From positions 62,001 through 126,000 of the forward strand of contig WEDG01001492.1 in NCBI GenBank assembly GCA_017591395.1: a stretch of 64,000 bases of DNA, written 5' to 3'. Of the stretch, positions 1 through 10,470 are shown in pieces. The translations under genes and the position numbers were made by a program. The notes under the pieces were generated by a model, which was given only the letters and a program-made list of their open reading frames with translations, searched no databases and was not told the origin of the DNA. Numbering within the stretch: the stretch's first letter is position 1; every line of letters begins with the position of its first letter. The stretch comes from Schistocephalus solidus (taxonomy: Eukaryota > Platyhelminthes > Cestoda > Diphyllobothriidea > Diphyllobothriidae).

Positions 1-21
1 GAAAGGCGGAGATGGACTTAC

Positions 22-115
22 ATTCGCTCGCCGGATGTGTTATCAGCCACTCCAATGCCATCAACTCGCGTATTGACTTGACAGAATACGTAGCTGTCCA
101 AGTTCGGATGAAATG
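22..115 (-). CDS. GINS4: SLD5 exon: start of C-terminal B domain
   Basis: 94 nt: two leading bases, 30 codons, two trailing bases. The acceptor has a clear pyrimidine tract (...CCTACTTTACCAG) and the donor is GTAAGT. It encodes FHPNLDSYVFCQVN..., matching the PDLDSYVFLRV start of the SLD5 B domain. The coding sequence continues off the left edge of the window. Confidence 0.92.
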
Positions 116-3100
116 CTGGTAAAGTAGGATTGAAAGACGAGGTAAGCATGGATGGCAATGGTGGTGCCAGGCAAAAAATAAAATCCGTTTACAAACTGAA
201 CGTAACGATAAATTTGTCTGTGCTGGTGATGAGGAAAATATAATTTCGAAGAAGGGAAAACGAACAAACAGCTGATCTTTCGAGGTTACACGATACACCA
301 TACGGGTAGCACTGGTACCAGATTAAAAACCATCCGATACTCTGTCGCTGCATAGCACAGCTGCGAGGGCGTCGGCTTATCAGTGAGTCCCCCAGCATTC
401 CCCGTGTGCTTTTCTGGTGCATAATTCAATTTTAAAAATACTGCTTTAAATCGCTAACTTGACTTTAATCAGTTTGAATCAGGTTTTTTAGGCCCAGACC
501 GATCTGATCCATTGATGAGCCGAAGCCTTCGCAGCTGTCATACAGCGGCATAATATCGGCGAAACACGTGTCCCAGCTTTTAGCTAGTACGTACTGCCGG
601 TATTGTGCACTGTGTAGCCTCAATGGATAGTACTGGATGCCAGTTGGCTGCTTAATGAATAGTACACGGCTATCACCCTGTGGTTTATGGACTTCGGTTT
701 AAATAAATGAAATTCCGGTCTGCGCCTATTACACTTAGTTCAGACGGATTTGCTCCAAGTTAGCGATTCATTTCTGCGGAAAATAAAAGCAGCAACTGTT
801 TTTCCAGGTTGAATTGATGAATACCACTAGTATGCGACCTTGAAATTGAGCGCACATGGCAAGCGAGTTCCACTATGAGAGTTCCGTTGGTAGCGCTGTT
901 TTTACTGTTTAAAGTTAGTCTAACTTGACCGTTGTCATTGGAATAGTTTTTTCTTCCTCGGCGTCTCGCATAATTACGATTGAGCCGCCAGTGGACCGCA
1001 TTTGAGTGTAATAAGTAGCAGTTTTTGTGTCGGTGACAACCCTCAGCTCTTAAAGGTACTGTAGTTATGTTCAAGAATGAACATGCTTCGCTCGTCTTGG
1101 ATCGCATCTGTGAACATAGGTATTTCTTTGACCATTGGAACGGTCGCAGCATTTACATGTTTGAGATTCGTTCGGTGCAGGTAATGACGCTAAACCCGGT
1201 GGGCCGGGTAGCTCCACATGCCGATTGACACAACCTGCATTCGAAAACCGGGTATACAGTGTGAGTTGTTCGGTCGAGATAGTACTCCACGTAAGAACCT
1301 TAGTCATATCATTTTCATGGAGACTAAGAACCTTTTCCGACGCGTTAATGGTCTTGTAGTCGGATTTGCGATTGTCTTCCGGTTTCACTAACGTATTTGC
1401 AGTCGACCCTTCAGCCTATAACACATTCCTTTGGCTATACAAAGAGGCCCGTGAATTCAATAAAGCGGGGGCAAAGCGAATTGTGGTCGGTGTGTCAAGC
1501 TGGGAAGAGATCCGAGAGGTAAGTCTTCTTGGCTTCTTGTCCACGGTGCTAAAGTTTTTCTACCAGTGCGAACGCAACCGGTAATTGGCGCGATTTGATA
1601 AAGTTAGTGAACATTACCACCGGCAAGTCCTCATTCGTGCGACAACACACAAGGACGCATTAAGTTGACTGGGTTGCCTACCCGAGGCCAGAAGATTCGG
1701 GGGTGGTCCAGCGCTGACTATACTCAAGCTTTGTCCTTGTGGTTCGAATCCCACAGAGGAAGTTCATTTTTTCACAAGTGGGTCTACGTAATAAAACCCA
1801 TCAAAAACGCTTTAATTACAACGGTTCGGCAGAAGGACAATGTTCTGGGCATTGGCTGCGCGTATAGCTACGTCAAGTCTCCTTAGAGATCAGAGAGGAG
1901 GTTTGAGACCCTATCAGTGTGACACTGAAATGCCCATGAGAATTGAAGAACTTTTTTGTTCACATGCTGCATAAATGAGCTGGACGGATGTGTGAAAGTA
2001 CCTATTAATAATTCGTAATTAGGTCAGTTGAATAGAGTTCAAATCTCATGCTTGCTTCTTTGGCTTAGAAAATTACCGGCCGGCAATTTCTCAGCCGGGG
2101 ATTGCCTAGCTCCGGATTGGAATATTCACTCCCACACTGGTGTACTTATACACACAGCTTGTAGGCCCGGCGTGGTATTAAAAATATCCTGAACTTGTCG
2201 AAACCGCAGCTGTATACAGTTTAGTGATAAACGACGACAGTCCGGCCGTCACTAGTGGGTTGACAATATCAAGACGAGCATAGAGGTACTCGGACGCAGT
2301 GTGTGACAAGAGTAAAAAACTTGTTTACACGTGCTACGCACAACCCGGTCCAACAGATTGCACCGGAATTTTATAGCAGCAGGTGCGGTAAGCATCACCA
2401 TGAACTGTTACAAACGTGATTCCAATGCCAGTCGATCGAAGCGATTAGTTCAACCATTACACACAAAGTGGTAGGAAAAAAGTACCGTAGATTCCCTATC
2501 TCATGAAATGTTAACCGAAATTTGGAAACGTGCATTCTCATTCTAAAATGATTCAGTCACAGTAGGATGCCAGTTTTTGAAAGAGCTTCTTCCTGACCAT
2601 CTGCAAAAAGTAAAATCTGTAAAAATGGCTAATTAAGTAGTATGTATCTTTCTAACCGATTTTTACTGCCCTTATAAATTCAAATATATTTTACAAAAAA
2701 CACGCACAAAGGTATTATTTTTTCCACTCGTTTGCTCGTAAATTGTGTCTTCAAAGTTTATACCTGAAGAAAGGGTAACTTTCAGTTTTAAAATGTTTGC
2801 GAATTGCCGAATAATTTTGAACACTACCGGCCGTTACACTTGCATTCAAGGTTACCAAGCCGCATTTTTCTACGCTAAGAAGGAGACAGATATTTTTTTC
2901 ATAATATTTTGCAATATATGTGTATCGTGCATTAAACGATACGATGTATTATAAATAAACATCTCACGGTCTCAAAAACCTCATTATTAGAAACTACTTT
3001 AAAACCGAAATATGCCCTTTCGTCAAGTATAAAATTTGATAAAGAAGTAGTTTTCTACCAAATGAGAAAAAATAATATTTTTGTGCATGTTTTCTATAAA

Positions 3101-6100
3101 ATATATTTAAATTTATAAGGACAGTGAAAGTCAGTGAAAAAATACATACTACTTAAATTGCCATTTTTATAAAGTATATTTTTTTGCAGACGGTCAGAAA
3201 GGCATTCGTTCACAAGCCGGCATCCTACTGTATCAGAAATATCTTGGAATTATGCTGTAAGATAGTCAGTATAACAAACACACTCAAGTAATTTGCTTGA
3301 ATCGAAAACACATTTCCGAATTTCTCCAGACATTTTATGAGATAGGGAATCTATTGTATATTGACAAGATTATGAGGAAAGCAAAATACGATAGAAATTG
3401 AAATAGCGAATAGCATTTGATTCAATGTAAGAAAAGTCTTTTCAACGTATAGATACCACAGTTTATAAACGGTATGTTAGAGCATTGCCATTGCTCCGCC
3501 CGGATGAACGGCTTACAGTTACTCCAGTCAAGAGTGAACTAATCTTCTTATCCACAGAATGCAGGCCATCACCGAAGGATTTCGCTAAAGCTCGTGTCGA
3601 GTCAAGCTTGGACAAACGGGTGTTGTGTATGGTGAGACAGGTGTAAAATATGACCTAGTAACGGAAACATGGCGGCCACAGTTTTCATAACAGATAAGTA
3701 GGCGTTGACTGCTATGAGATCGATATCCGTAGGTGGAGTAAGAAATACGTCCACCCACCCACTCCCAATACAAGTCACGCTCAGGGCCCCGTTTCTTGGA
3801 CCGCAAGACTGCCAAAATGTTGCAAAACATTAGTTCAGTCTATAGACAGTACCAATGGAAGTCTCTGGTTGCAGGATCATATTTTTATAAATCTAAGTTA
3901 GGGATATCTACTGCAAGGAAAATAACACCTTAAAGGATGACTCTTGGGGATATACCGTTTAAAGTGGAGTTTTTTTCTATTCCGTCATGTAATTTAGTCC
4001 CTTCAGCCTGAGAAAATGGGATCATTTTATAATTCTATAGATAGTAGTGACACGGGGCATATGAATTACGAAGTAAACAGCTGCTCAAAATGATAAAGCA
4101 AACATACCTATCTGCTCTCCGTCCAGTTTTTGCATGTTGACAGGAAGATGGTCTAGGACAGTGTCCCGAAGGTGCTGCATCGTCAAGGTTGAGAATCTAA
4201 TTTGAGGAACAAACCTAAGTTGACTCTGAACAGATCTCCTTAGGTAGGATACTGTCTGCAGCGATATAAAGGCGGAATATTACTTGCCTTAATGCTCTCG
4301 ATTGAACATTGTGAAGTTAAAGCAGTGCACTATCTTCCAGCTTTCTACACTGAGCGTTAAACGTGAAAGTCTACGATTATGATCAGAAAAAAACGAGAAG
4401 GCCTGTTCATTATGCTGTTAACTGCACAACATATTTACCTACTTGAGGGATGATACAGGACGTAAATGCAGTAAATCTAGTCGCTTATGATCAACTGAAA
4501 ACCTTGTTTAAGACAAAGACTGGGATTACTCCAGGCTTGCTCTCTGGTGAATTCAATGACACGATGGTCCACGACAGAATGTCAATCGTAAGTGATGAGA
4601 ACCACAAATGTCATTGGGAAGGCGTGCATGGGAGTCTACTTGTACTGCAGCAGAGCCGCGTTGCAGTTCAACAGCTGGACAAGGTTGACGATACGGGAAA
4701 TGGGAATGAACGCTACGACTAACCAGGCTAACAAATCTATCTACGCTTGCCTCACACGACCTTATCACTAAACCAATAAACATCACGCTTTCGAGGGGGG
4801 TGTGGGATCAAAAATGTGTTGGTGCTATTAAGGCTACAATACGATGAAACCAATGCAGCAGGACCCTCCTTCTAGCTTATCAGTTACCGGCCCCAAATGA
4901 TACGAATTAGATAAGTTGATAGTCGCCAAGCGCGTTGGATTGTTAAGAGGAAGTTGAGACCTTGATTCCGGCTGGATCGATTTCACTCATATCGCCGTCT
5001 TCAAGCGCAAAATAGTCTCAGGGTATCGTGCGCTCCTGAACCCCGCTTTTGCTGGCATTGAGTTCACAACTGAGACGGAGGAGAAAAATCAGATAGTGAT
5101 CCCAAACGCAATGGTTTATACTAAGGTTAGCGGGAGCCCGAGGGCGACGGTCAAGTGCTAAGCTGCCACAGCAAAAACTTGTTGTGACCGGCACAGCTGT
5201 GTGTGGGCTCGTACGAGAGTGCAGATACTCGTTGCAGCGAGGCAGTATCCGAACGCCTGCAGCGGATGTTTTAATTCCAACAGACGCCTTAAAGCAGACA
5301 GGCTAAGTCAACTACATAAACAACAACAGAACAGCCAAGTGTGATTTGCATTATCGTACAGTGTGAACTTATCCGAATTAGTTTATTGTCACTTAAGACA
5401 ACTAGTGGATCGGAATAGCCCATGGACTCCAGATGACAATAAGACGTAGTAACGAGACCGACAGCTCTGTTGAGAGGCGAAACAGCTACCAAAGTCTATT
5501 ATGTTCGGTGCAGTTTCTATGAAGCGAATTCCATTGGAATTGGAAAAAGATAATAGATAGAAGTGAGTGAACAGGCATGCGGCGTGCTTAAAGTAGATCA
5601 GTTTTGGATAGTGGCGGAACACAGCACATCCTCCGCATAGTTCATTGCTTCCTAAGATGCTGAAATTTTGTTAATGGAGCTGCTCATCTGGTTGTGCCTT
5701 AGGGCTCTATGAAGCGCCCTCGCAGTCTCCTAGCGACCATAAATATACGCGGAAGCGAGCTCCGACATAGAAACGAGACACTGAAATGGCTTCTTCCGGC
5801 TTATTAGACGTTGTCGGTCAGCCATACCCAACAACGGGTATTGCAACACCTAAGGCTCAAACCCACGCTTTCTTGATTTTTAGTTCAACGCTCTGAATAG
5901 ATGATGCAAAAAATGTTGTTATGGCCGGCTGCTGACGACAAAAAAGTGAGAAATGACCGTTCTTATCTTCCTCGTATTTGTCGGTAGTCCCCTTCCCCAT
6001 AATCACTGAGCAGCTTTATGAGGATGCAGATCAAACCCCAAGGTATAAAAGGAAGAGCAGTTCCCGCAACGCGATCGATTAACGCCCTTCTAGAGGATAA

Positions 6101-8786
6101 TTTCTTGTTCTTATAGCATTAAGCATCCGACGATGCGGATCAGTAACTCAATTAAGGCTGGAAATAATGGGCCGTGTATATCAATAGTCATCACGTAAAC
6201 AGGAAATCATGCTCAGACGATGACACCTAGGCGCGGATGACCAAAAACAGATTTTAGTATGCATTCGACCCACAACACAATACCGGGCTAATGCATGTGA
6301 AGAAGGGTTTGCAGTTTCTCTTAGGTGAGTATAAAGTCATCGCTAGAGATGCGAGACGAAAGAGATTAAGTAGCGAGAGACCTACAAAGTCCCTTGACAT
6401 AACCATAGGATTAATTGCAACTGCGTACGTTTTTGCGAAGCTGAACTCTTCCGCAGTGAGATGGGGATCTTCGACGCGTGGTCGCAGCCGCTCTTCGGCT
6501 AAGATATGTTCAGGATACTGTTGTATCTAAAAAGGATCATAGGTAATCGAAAGAAGGTCATAAGTTAATGAAGCAGACTTTCAGGTTCGCGAAGGCAAGA
6601 GTTCAGAAGTAGTAATCTGAGAAAGGGATATTGCTCCTCGGAACAGAATTGCCGTTTCTGGAGTTTCGGAGATCATGGTCAGCTCTTCATTTTCAGAGCG
6701 TCTAGTGCCAAAAATGGCAAAAAAATGAAATGGCTAGCGGACCTAGTCCGTCTTAAAACTTACATATTTTTTATTGTTTCGCTGCCTGAGACTTTTTGCA
6801 GACGTTTGTGAGGGCTTGACGGCCACTTGCGTTACGTGCCGTCCCCTTCGCGTGAGTTCGTCGTCGGGCTAAGTCTGCTCGGTTTTCTTACATTCTGTGT
6901 GACCATTTTGCACTGCTCTTGATGGATGAAATAACCGATGATTTTATTAGCCGCATGAAGGTCTATATTTATGTTGATAGTTGGCATCTGAATATTACGC
7001 TTCAAGCGAGAGTTGTTCTGTTCTTGAGGTGCCTCGGCCTGAGATGATCACGCCTTGAAAGTCAAAAGTGTGACCAGCTTCTGCAAAGTTTGGGACTCGG
7101 TATGTCGATGACAATCTTCCTATTTTTAAAACACCTGACATTTGGCACCTTTAAGAATTACTGTAGTCAGTTGACCCGAATATCAAATTCACGATGGAAG
7201 CTTAAACAAACAACCAAACTGCCTTCCTCGATGTTCTTGCGCATCGGTGTGCAAAGGGACAATTGCGAACTACAGTATTAGGAAAAGCCACCGGCACAAC
7301 GGCAATCACCCTATCTTACAAAACTTTGAAATGCATTGAGGTAGATCAGCCGACTAGTAAACTGAACGATAATTCCTTCATGACATTTTCCGGGCTAATG
7401 CATATGCAGGTTATTTTATTTAAAAAATCAGATACCGAGTGAACAGATGGTGGCCAAAAGAGCAGCGGGCTAAAGTCTAGAAGACCATTCCCGATATGAA
7501 AGAGGTTCCTGAGGCAGTCTCTCTCGAGTTTTACAATCCACCAGGATGGCCATATATCATAGATCACAAGCAACAATACGCAGTCTTTTGATGCAAGCTA
7601 AACACAGATTGCCACCTGTCGAAACCTCAACAGTCGCTTACTGAATGTGTCAATGAGGCCGAGGCTCAACAAGGTCGCACGACAGAACGCCATAAATTCG
7701 AAATGAACCTTTGAGGACTATTGCAGCGAACACTAGAAAGAACCTTCAGCAGCTGTTTAACCACGTGCATCCAAGTAGATTTAAATGTATCTTAAGCAGG
7801 AAAACCTACGAAGGTCTGGATTCATTAAATGTGTGTAGTCCAATTTAAGAGAAATCACATTGCCAGAGCGCTTTTGAGCAAGGAATGAATCATGAAATAA
7901 TTCCGGGACAGTCAAATAAACGTAACTAACATTGTGCTTCATTTGCATAACTTTTCGTAGTTACAAAAAAATTACAAGGTTGTGTCTTGTTCAGAAACAT
8001 GAAGTTCTGGAGTTCACGATATCCTGTCACAAAACGGTCATATGCGACATATAAGTGTACTTTGGCTACCATATATAGCTTTGACGCTTCTTGCTGGTCT
8101 CAAAAAATTCGGACGGTCGAGTCAGTTTCGGTAACAATTACAATTTACTTCTGAACAGTGATACTCATTAGCTTTCGATCATGTTGTCTAAGGGGATAAA
8201 GACTTTGTGGATATATCGGTATCGTACTAATGGTACTTAATTAAGGCGCCTCCCACCTACTCACGCATACCTTCATAATCCGTGTTCGCAGGTAATCCTT
8301 GATCATGTAACGCAGCCGGTCAACCTGTAGTACAAGATGAAAATACGAACTGTAATAAGTGCAACTGCCAAGGCCTGTTAAGTAATTTGACCAATTTTAT
8401 GAGTTCGTAAAAGGCAAGAATTACCTGCATTAAGATTAGTTGAGATTTGATGTCACCCTTGGGGAACCTTTTCGCGCGGACCTCCAGACGTTCAAGCTCA
8501 TCTTGAACAAGACCAGCTAACTGAGGACGAGCCACGAGCAGTTCTGGGGCCAGCTTCTCGTTCTGCCATACCTGAGTAAAGTGGAAGTGACAATTTTAAT
8601 GGGTTTGCAAAAGACCAATGAGGTGGAGGAGGAAAATACCGCTGCGAAACGTACAAAACGGAGTCTCTTCACGAGCTCGGGTGCTGTGAGTTCCTCCTGA
8701 CCTTCTGGCCCCGAATCATTCTCTTCATCCGATCCCCCGATAATCTCATCTAAATCTGGCGCCGACGGGAGATCAGAAAAGAGTGC
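22..8786 (-). CDS. GINS4: DNA replication complex GINS subunit SLD5 (GINS4), partial gene, six exons found
   Basis: SLD5 is one of four GINS subunits. With Cdc45 and Mcm2-7 it forms the CMG replicative helicase in the nucleus. The exons, in minus-strand order, are 8786-8655, 8571-8425, 8324-8271, 6526-6429, 4196-4108 and 115-22. Every junction has AG/GT ends and matching codon phase. The joined product, about 203 residues, follows the family order: an acidic N-terminal tail, then LTAPELVKRLRF, the WQNEKLAPELL motif, RLRYMIKDYLRTRIMK, AEEFSFAK, the HLPVNMQKLD helix, and NLDSYVF opening the C-terminal beta-rich B domain. Spacing across the joins equals that of human SLD5 (family knowledge). The rest of the B domain must lie beyond the left edge, and the Met exon upstream of 8786 was not identified. 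A SINE copy sits in the 6.4-4.2 kb intron. Identity is very likely; exact ends rest on splice consensus. Confidence 0.93.
116..4107. other. Large SLD5 intron with unassigned coding-like islands
   Basis: Intron between the last two recovered SLD5 exons. The 2.5-3.45 kb stretch is plain AT-rich sequence. The 0.46-1.6 kb part is compositionally richer and reads like protein in several frames on both strands (see findings). No gene can be called with confidence here. Confidence 0.5.
4108..4196 (-). CDS. GINS4: SLD5 exon: HLPVNMQKLD helix
   Basis: 89 nt: one leading base, 29 codons, one trailing base. The acceptor is ...TTCCTCAAATTAG and the donor GTATGT. MQHLRDTVLDHLPVNMQKLD aligns with the ETYLKNVALKHMPPNLQKVD region of SLD5 without a gap. 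Confidence 0.92.
5690..5872 (-). mobile_element. tRNA-derived SINE, copy A (partial)
   Basis: Read on the minus strand, it begins with a B-box-like GTTTGAGCCT. It continues through a body shared with the copies at 21.2 and 59.3 kb (TATGGCTGACCG...CTAATAAGCC) and ends near GAGCCCTAAGGCA. It lies in the SLD5 intron in the same orientation as the gene. The tRNA A-box part is missing or diverged. Confidence 0.6.
6429..6526 (-). CDS. GINS4: SLD5 exon: linker and AEEFSFAK motif
   Basis: 98 nt, starting in phase 0 and leaving two bases (AC). The acceptor is ...GATCCTTTTTAG and the donor GTACGC. It encodes IQQYPEHIL..., then LTAEEFSFAK, equivalent to the family's LSPEEFAFAK. The two bases left over combine with the first base of the 4196 exon to give Thr. 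Confidence 0.9.
8271..8324 (-). CDS. GINS4: SLD5 exon: A-domain helix (RLRYMIKDYLRTRIMK)
   Basis: 54 nt, 18 codons, phase 0. The acceptor is ...CTTGTACTACAG and the donor GTATGC. The peptide VDRLRYMIKDYLRTRIMK corresponds to the RIRYVLSSYLRCRLMK helix of the vertebrate protein. Confidence 0.92.
8425..8571 (-). CDS. GINS4: SLD5 exon: conserved WQNEKLAPELL core
   Basis: 147 nt, 49 codons, phase 0. It is flanked by ...TTTACTCAG and GTAATT. It carries WQNEKLAPELL, matching the WMNEKFAPELL signature of SLD5, followed by a charged helix (LVQDELERLEVRAKRF) and ending ...LILMQ. Confidence 0.93.
8655..8786 (-). CDS. GINS4: SLD5 exon: acidic N-terminal tail and start of A domain
   Basis: 132 nt, 44 codons, phase 0 at both ends. 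The acceptor is a pyrimidine-rich run ending TCAG. The donor GTACGT was preferred to a later GTATTT because it makes RLRF join VWQNEK with the family length. Residues 1-32 are rich in D, E, S and G, as in other SLD5 N-termini; LTAPELVKRL follows. The exon contains no Met, so an upstream exon is required. Confidence 0.9.
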
Positions 8787-10318
8787 CTGAGATAAGTAAT
8801 TAAGAAGTTGACGAAGTTAACCTCATACGAAGGTGCAGTTTGTACATCAACAAAAATACAGGGGCAACAAGAAATAGCAGCAGAAATTCGCCGCATGAAA
8901 ATTCGAAACTAAACTGAAAGCTGCTTTTTACATGGGCTGAGCTAGATTTAATTTTTATAGAACATGTATAGCTCTTCTGGGAAAAAAACTCAGTGGTCTC
9001 TTTGATTGACTAGGGATATTGAATGAATGCTGTTTTGGTTGGTGCTCTGTTTTTTGTAGAGGCACGGTGGGAGCATACAAGTATGAGAGGTTTAAACTGC
9101 GAACGTTTTACATAACTTAAAAACTTTAAATAAACAAGTTTCTAATGACAACAACACAAGAGCAAGCGATGCAGGCACAAAAGTGATGCAATCGGTGACA
9201 AAAATAGTTTATTTAAGAAATAAATGCATGGATCTGGGTACGTACAACTTCGCCGTGGTAAACGGCAAGCATGGGGAGAAAAATAATGTATTTACAATGT
9301 GGTCACAATAAAGCGGTCGAAGCAGAAGACAGCTGCCGTCAACATGTGGTGGTGGAATTTTAAGAGTCCGACTTTGTGTGAAAACTAGTCACAGAAATTA
9401 TCCGGAGTTGATTCGCCATTCAATTGGCTGTCCATTGGAGTTAGACCTCAAGAGCCCTGAAAGAGGAAAGGGGTGGCGAAGTGGAGAGAAGAGAAGGGGA
9501 CAAAGATAATATAAAAAGGCCTTCAATCCTTCAAGTAAGCAGTTACCACTGACAGGCAATGATTCAAGTGGTGGGACGGTCGTTGATCAAAAACAGAGGC
9601 AACGCCTGTACTGTAAAAAGTGCCCCGAAGCACATCGCACTTCCCCTAGGGGACAATTATTGTGAATTTGTAAACTCAGCGACAAGAGCCAACGATGCAA
9701 GCCCATGTACAGAGGTAATATTCGTTAATTACTACCCCGTAGGTGCAGGTGCAATGGAACTTCTGAGTCTGAGGGAGGAGGTTGAAGCAACTTAAGTATA
9801 AGAACGAAATTTTACAGATTGACATTTTTTGAAAACGAAAGTTTAGGAGTGAATTCGAAGATGATTATCTTCCTAACGATACCAAGCCAGTGGGCTAGGT
9901 GGCTCAGTAACCCTTGATCTTACGCAATCTAAGGCGTTCTATCGTCAGATACAGCAAGTGATTAACTTCAGATGCTTCCTTACTAGTTGGGCTTCAGATT
10001 TACGGGAGCTGATCCAACCAGGACAAATATGCACGATAACACAACCATCCCCATTTGCACTTTTACAACAAAGTCTAGTGAGAAATAAGTTATCTGCAAA
10101 CTTCAGGTCACTACTCTATTCGGACTCAAGAAAACACAACATCCACTCTCTCCAAAAGTCAGTTAGATTACAAGCCACAAAAATCTTAAACAGACGCAAA
10201 TATTGATCATAATCTGATAGAGAAAGTAAGCTATCGTGAAGGTAAGAATTTTGATGGTGTTAACATCAAAAGCATAAATTAGAATGAAATAAACGGAACA
10301 ATAAACAGAACAGATTAC

Positions 10319-10470
10319 CAGTCCAGGAGTGCAGTTCGAATTACTTGAAGTCAGGGAAGGTACTTTGGGGAGGATAGGTCGTAAAGGAAACCGTCTAATC
10401 GTCAGGGGTTGCGTAGCAGGACGTCCAGGGCGTTTCGAGGGTTGTTCACGAGTACTTTTTCTCTTAGCTG
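10319..10470 (-). CDS. HINFP: HINFP-like exon 3: basic tail with KRPGRP
   Basis: 152 nt: two leading bases, 50 codons, phase 0 end. The acceptor is ...CATGTCCGCTTTTCACAG and the donor GTAATC. The phase fits exon 2 exactly. The product is rich in K, R, P and S, with SKRPGRPATQP, an AT-hook-like core that may bind DNA minor groove (inference). A weak candidate next exon begins at 9768 on the minus strand after a CCTCCTCCCTCAG acceptor, but its product is unconvincing. Confidence 0.65.

Noticed and set aside
1..118. Plus-strand exon with GTAAAG donor
   Set aside because: It is the shadow of the minus-strand SLD5 exon, which has better splice sites and a family match.
1690..1770. tRNA-like box (GGTTCGAATCCCAC) with an A-box-like TGGTCCAGC upstream
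   Set aside because: T-arm pairs well but no acceptor stem pairs, and the sequence also reads as an open frame; not called a tRNA or SINE copy.
3860..3950. Possible SLD5 exon (GATATCCCTAACTTAGAT after a TTTTCCTTGCAG acceptor)
   Set aside because: Runs into a stop; the true exon with the NLDSYVF motif was found at 22-115 with matching phase.
4450..5160. Plus-strand open frames (4450-4590 with GTAAGT donor; 4945-5160 ending KVSGSPRATVKC)
   Set aside because: Protein-like but within SLD5 introns on the other strand, with weak acceptors and no linkable exons; a faint thymidylate-synthase-like spacing in the first is probably coincidence.
6258..6324. Plus-strand exon with perfect GTGAGT donor
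   Set aside because: Lies in a minus-strand SLD5 intron about 100 nt from a true exon; short, no partner exons, likely chance.
8971..9300. Search for the SLD5 Met exon upstream of 8786
   Set aside because: No minus-strand ATG with an in-phase donor was convincing.
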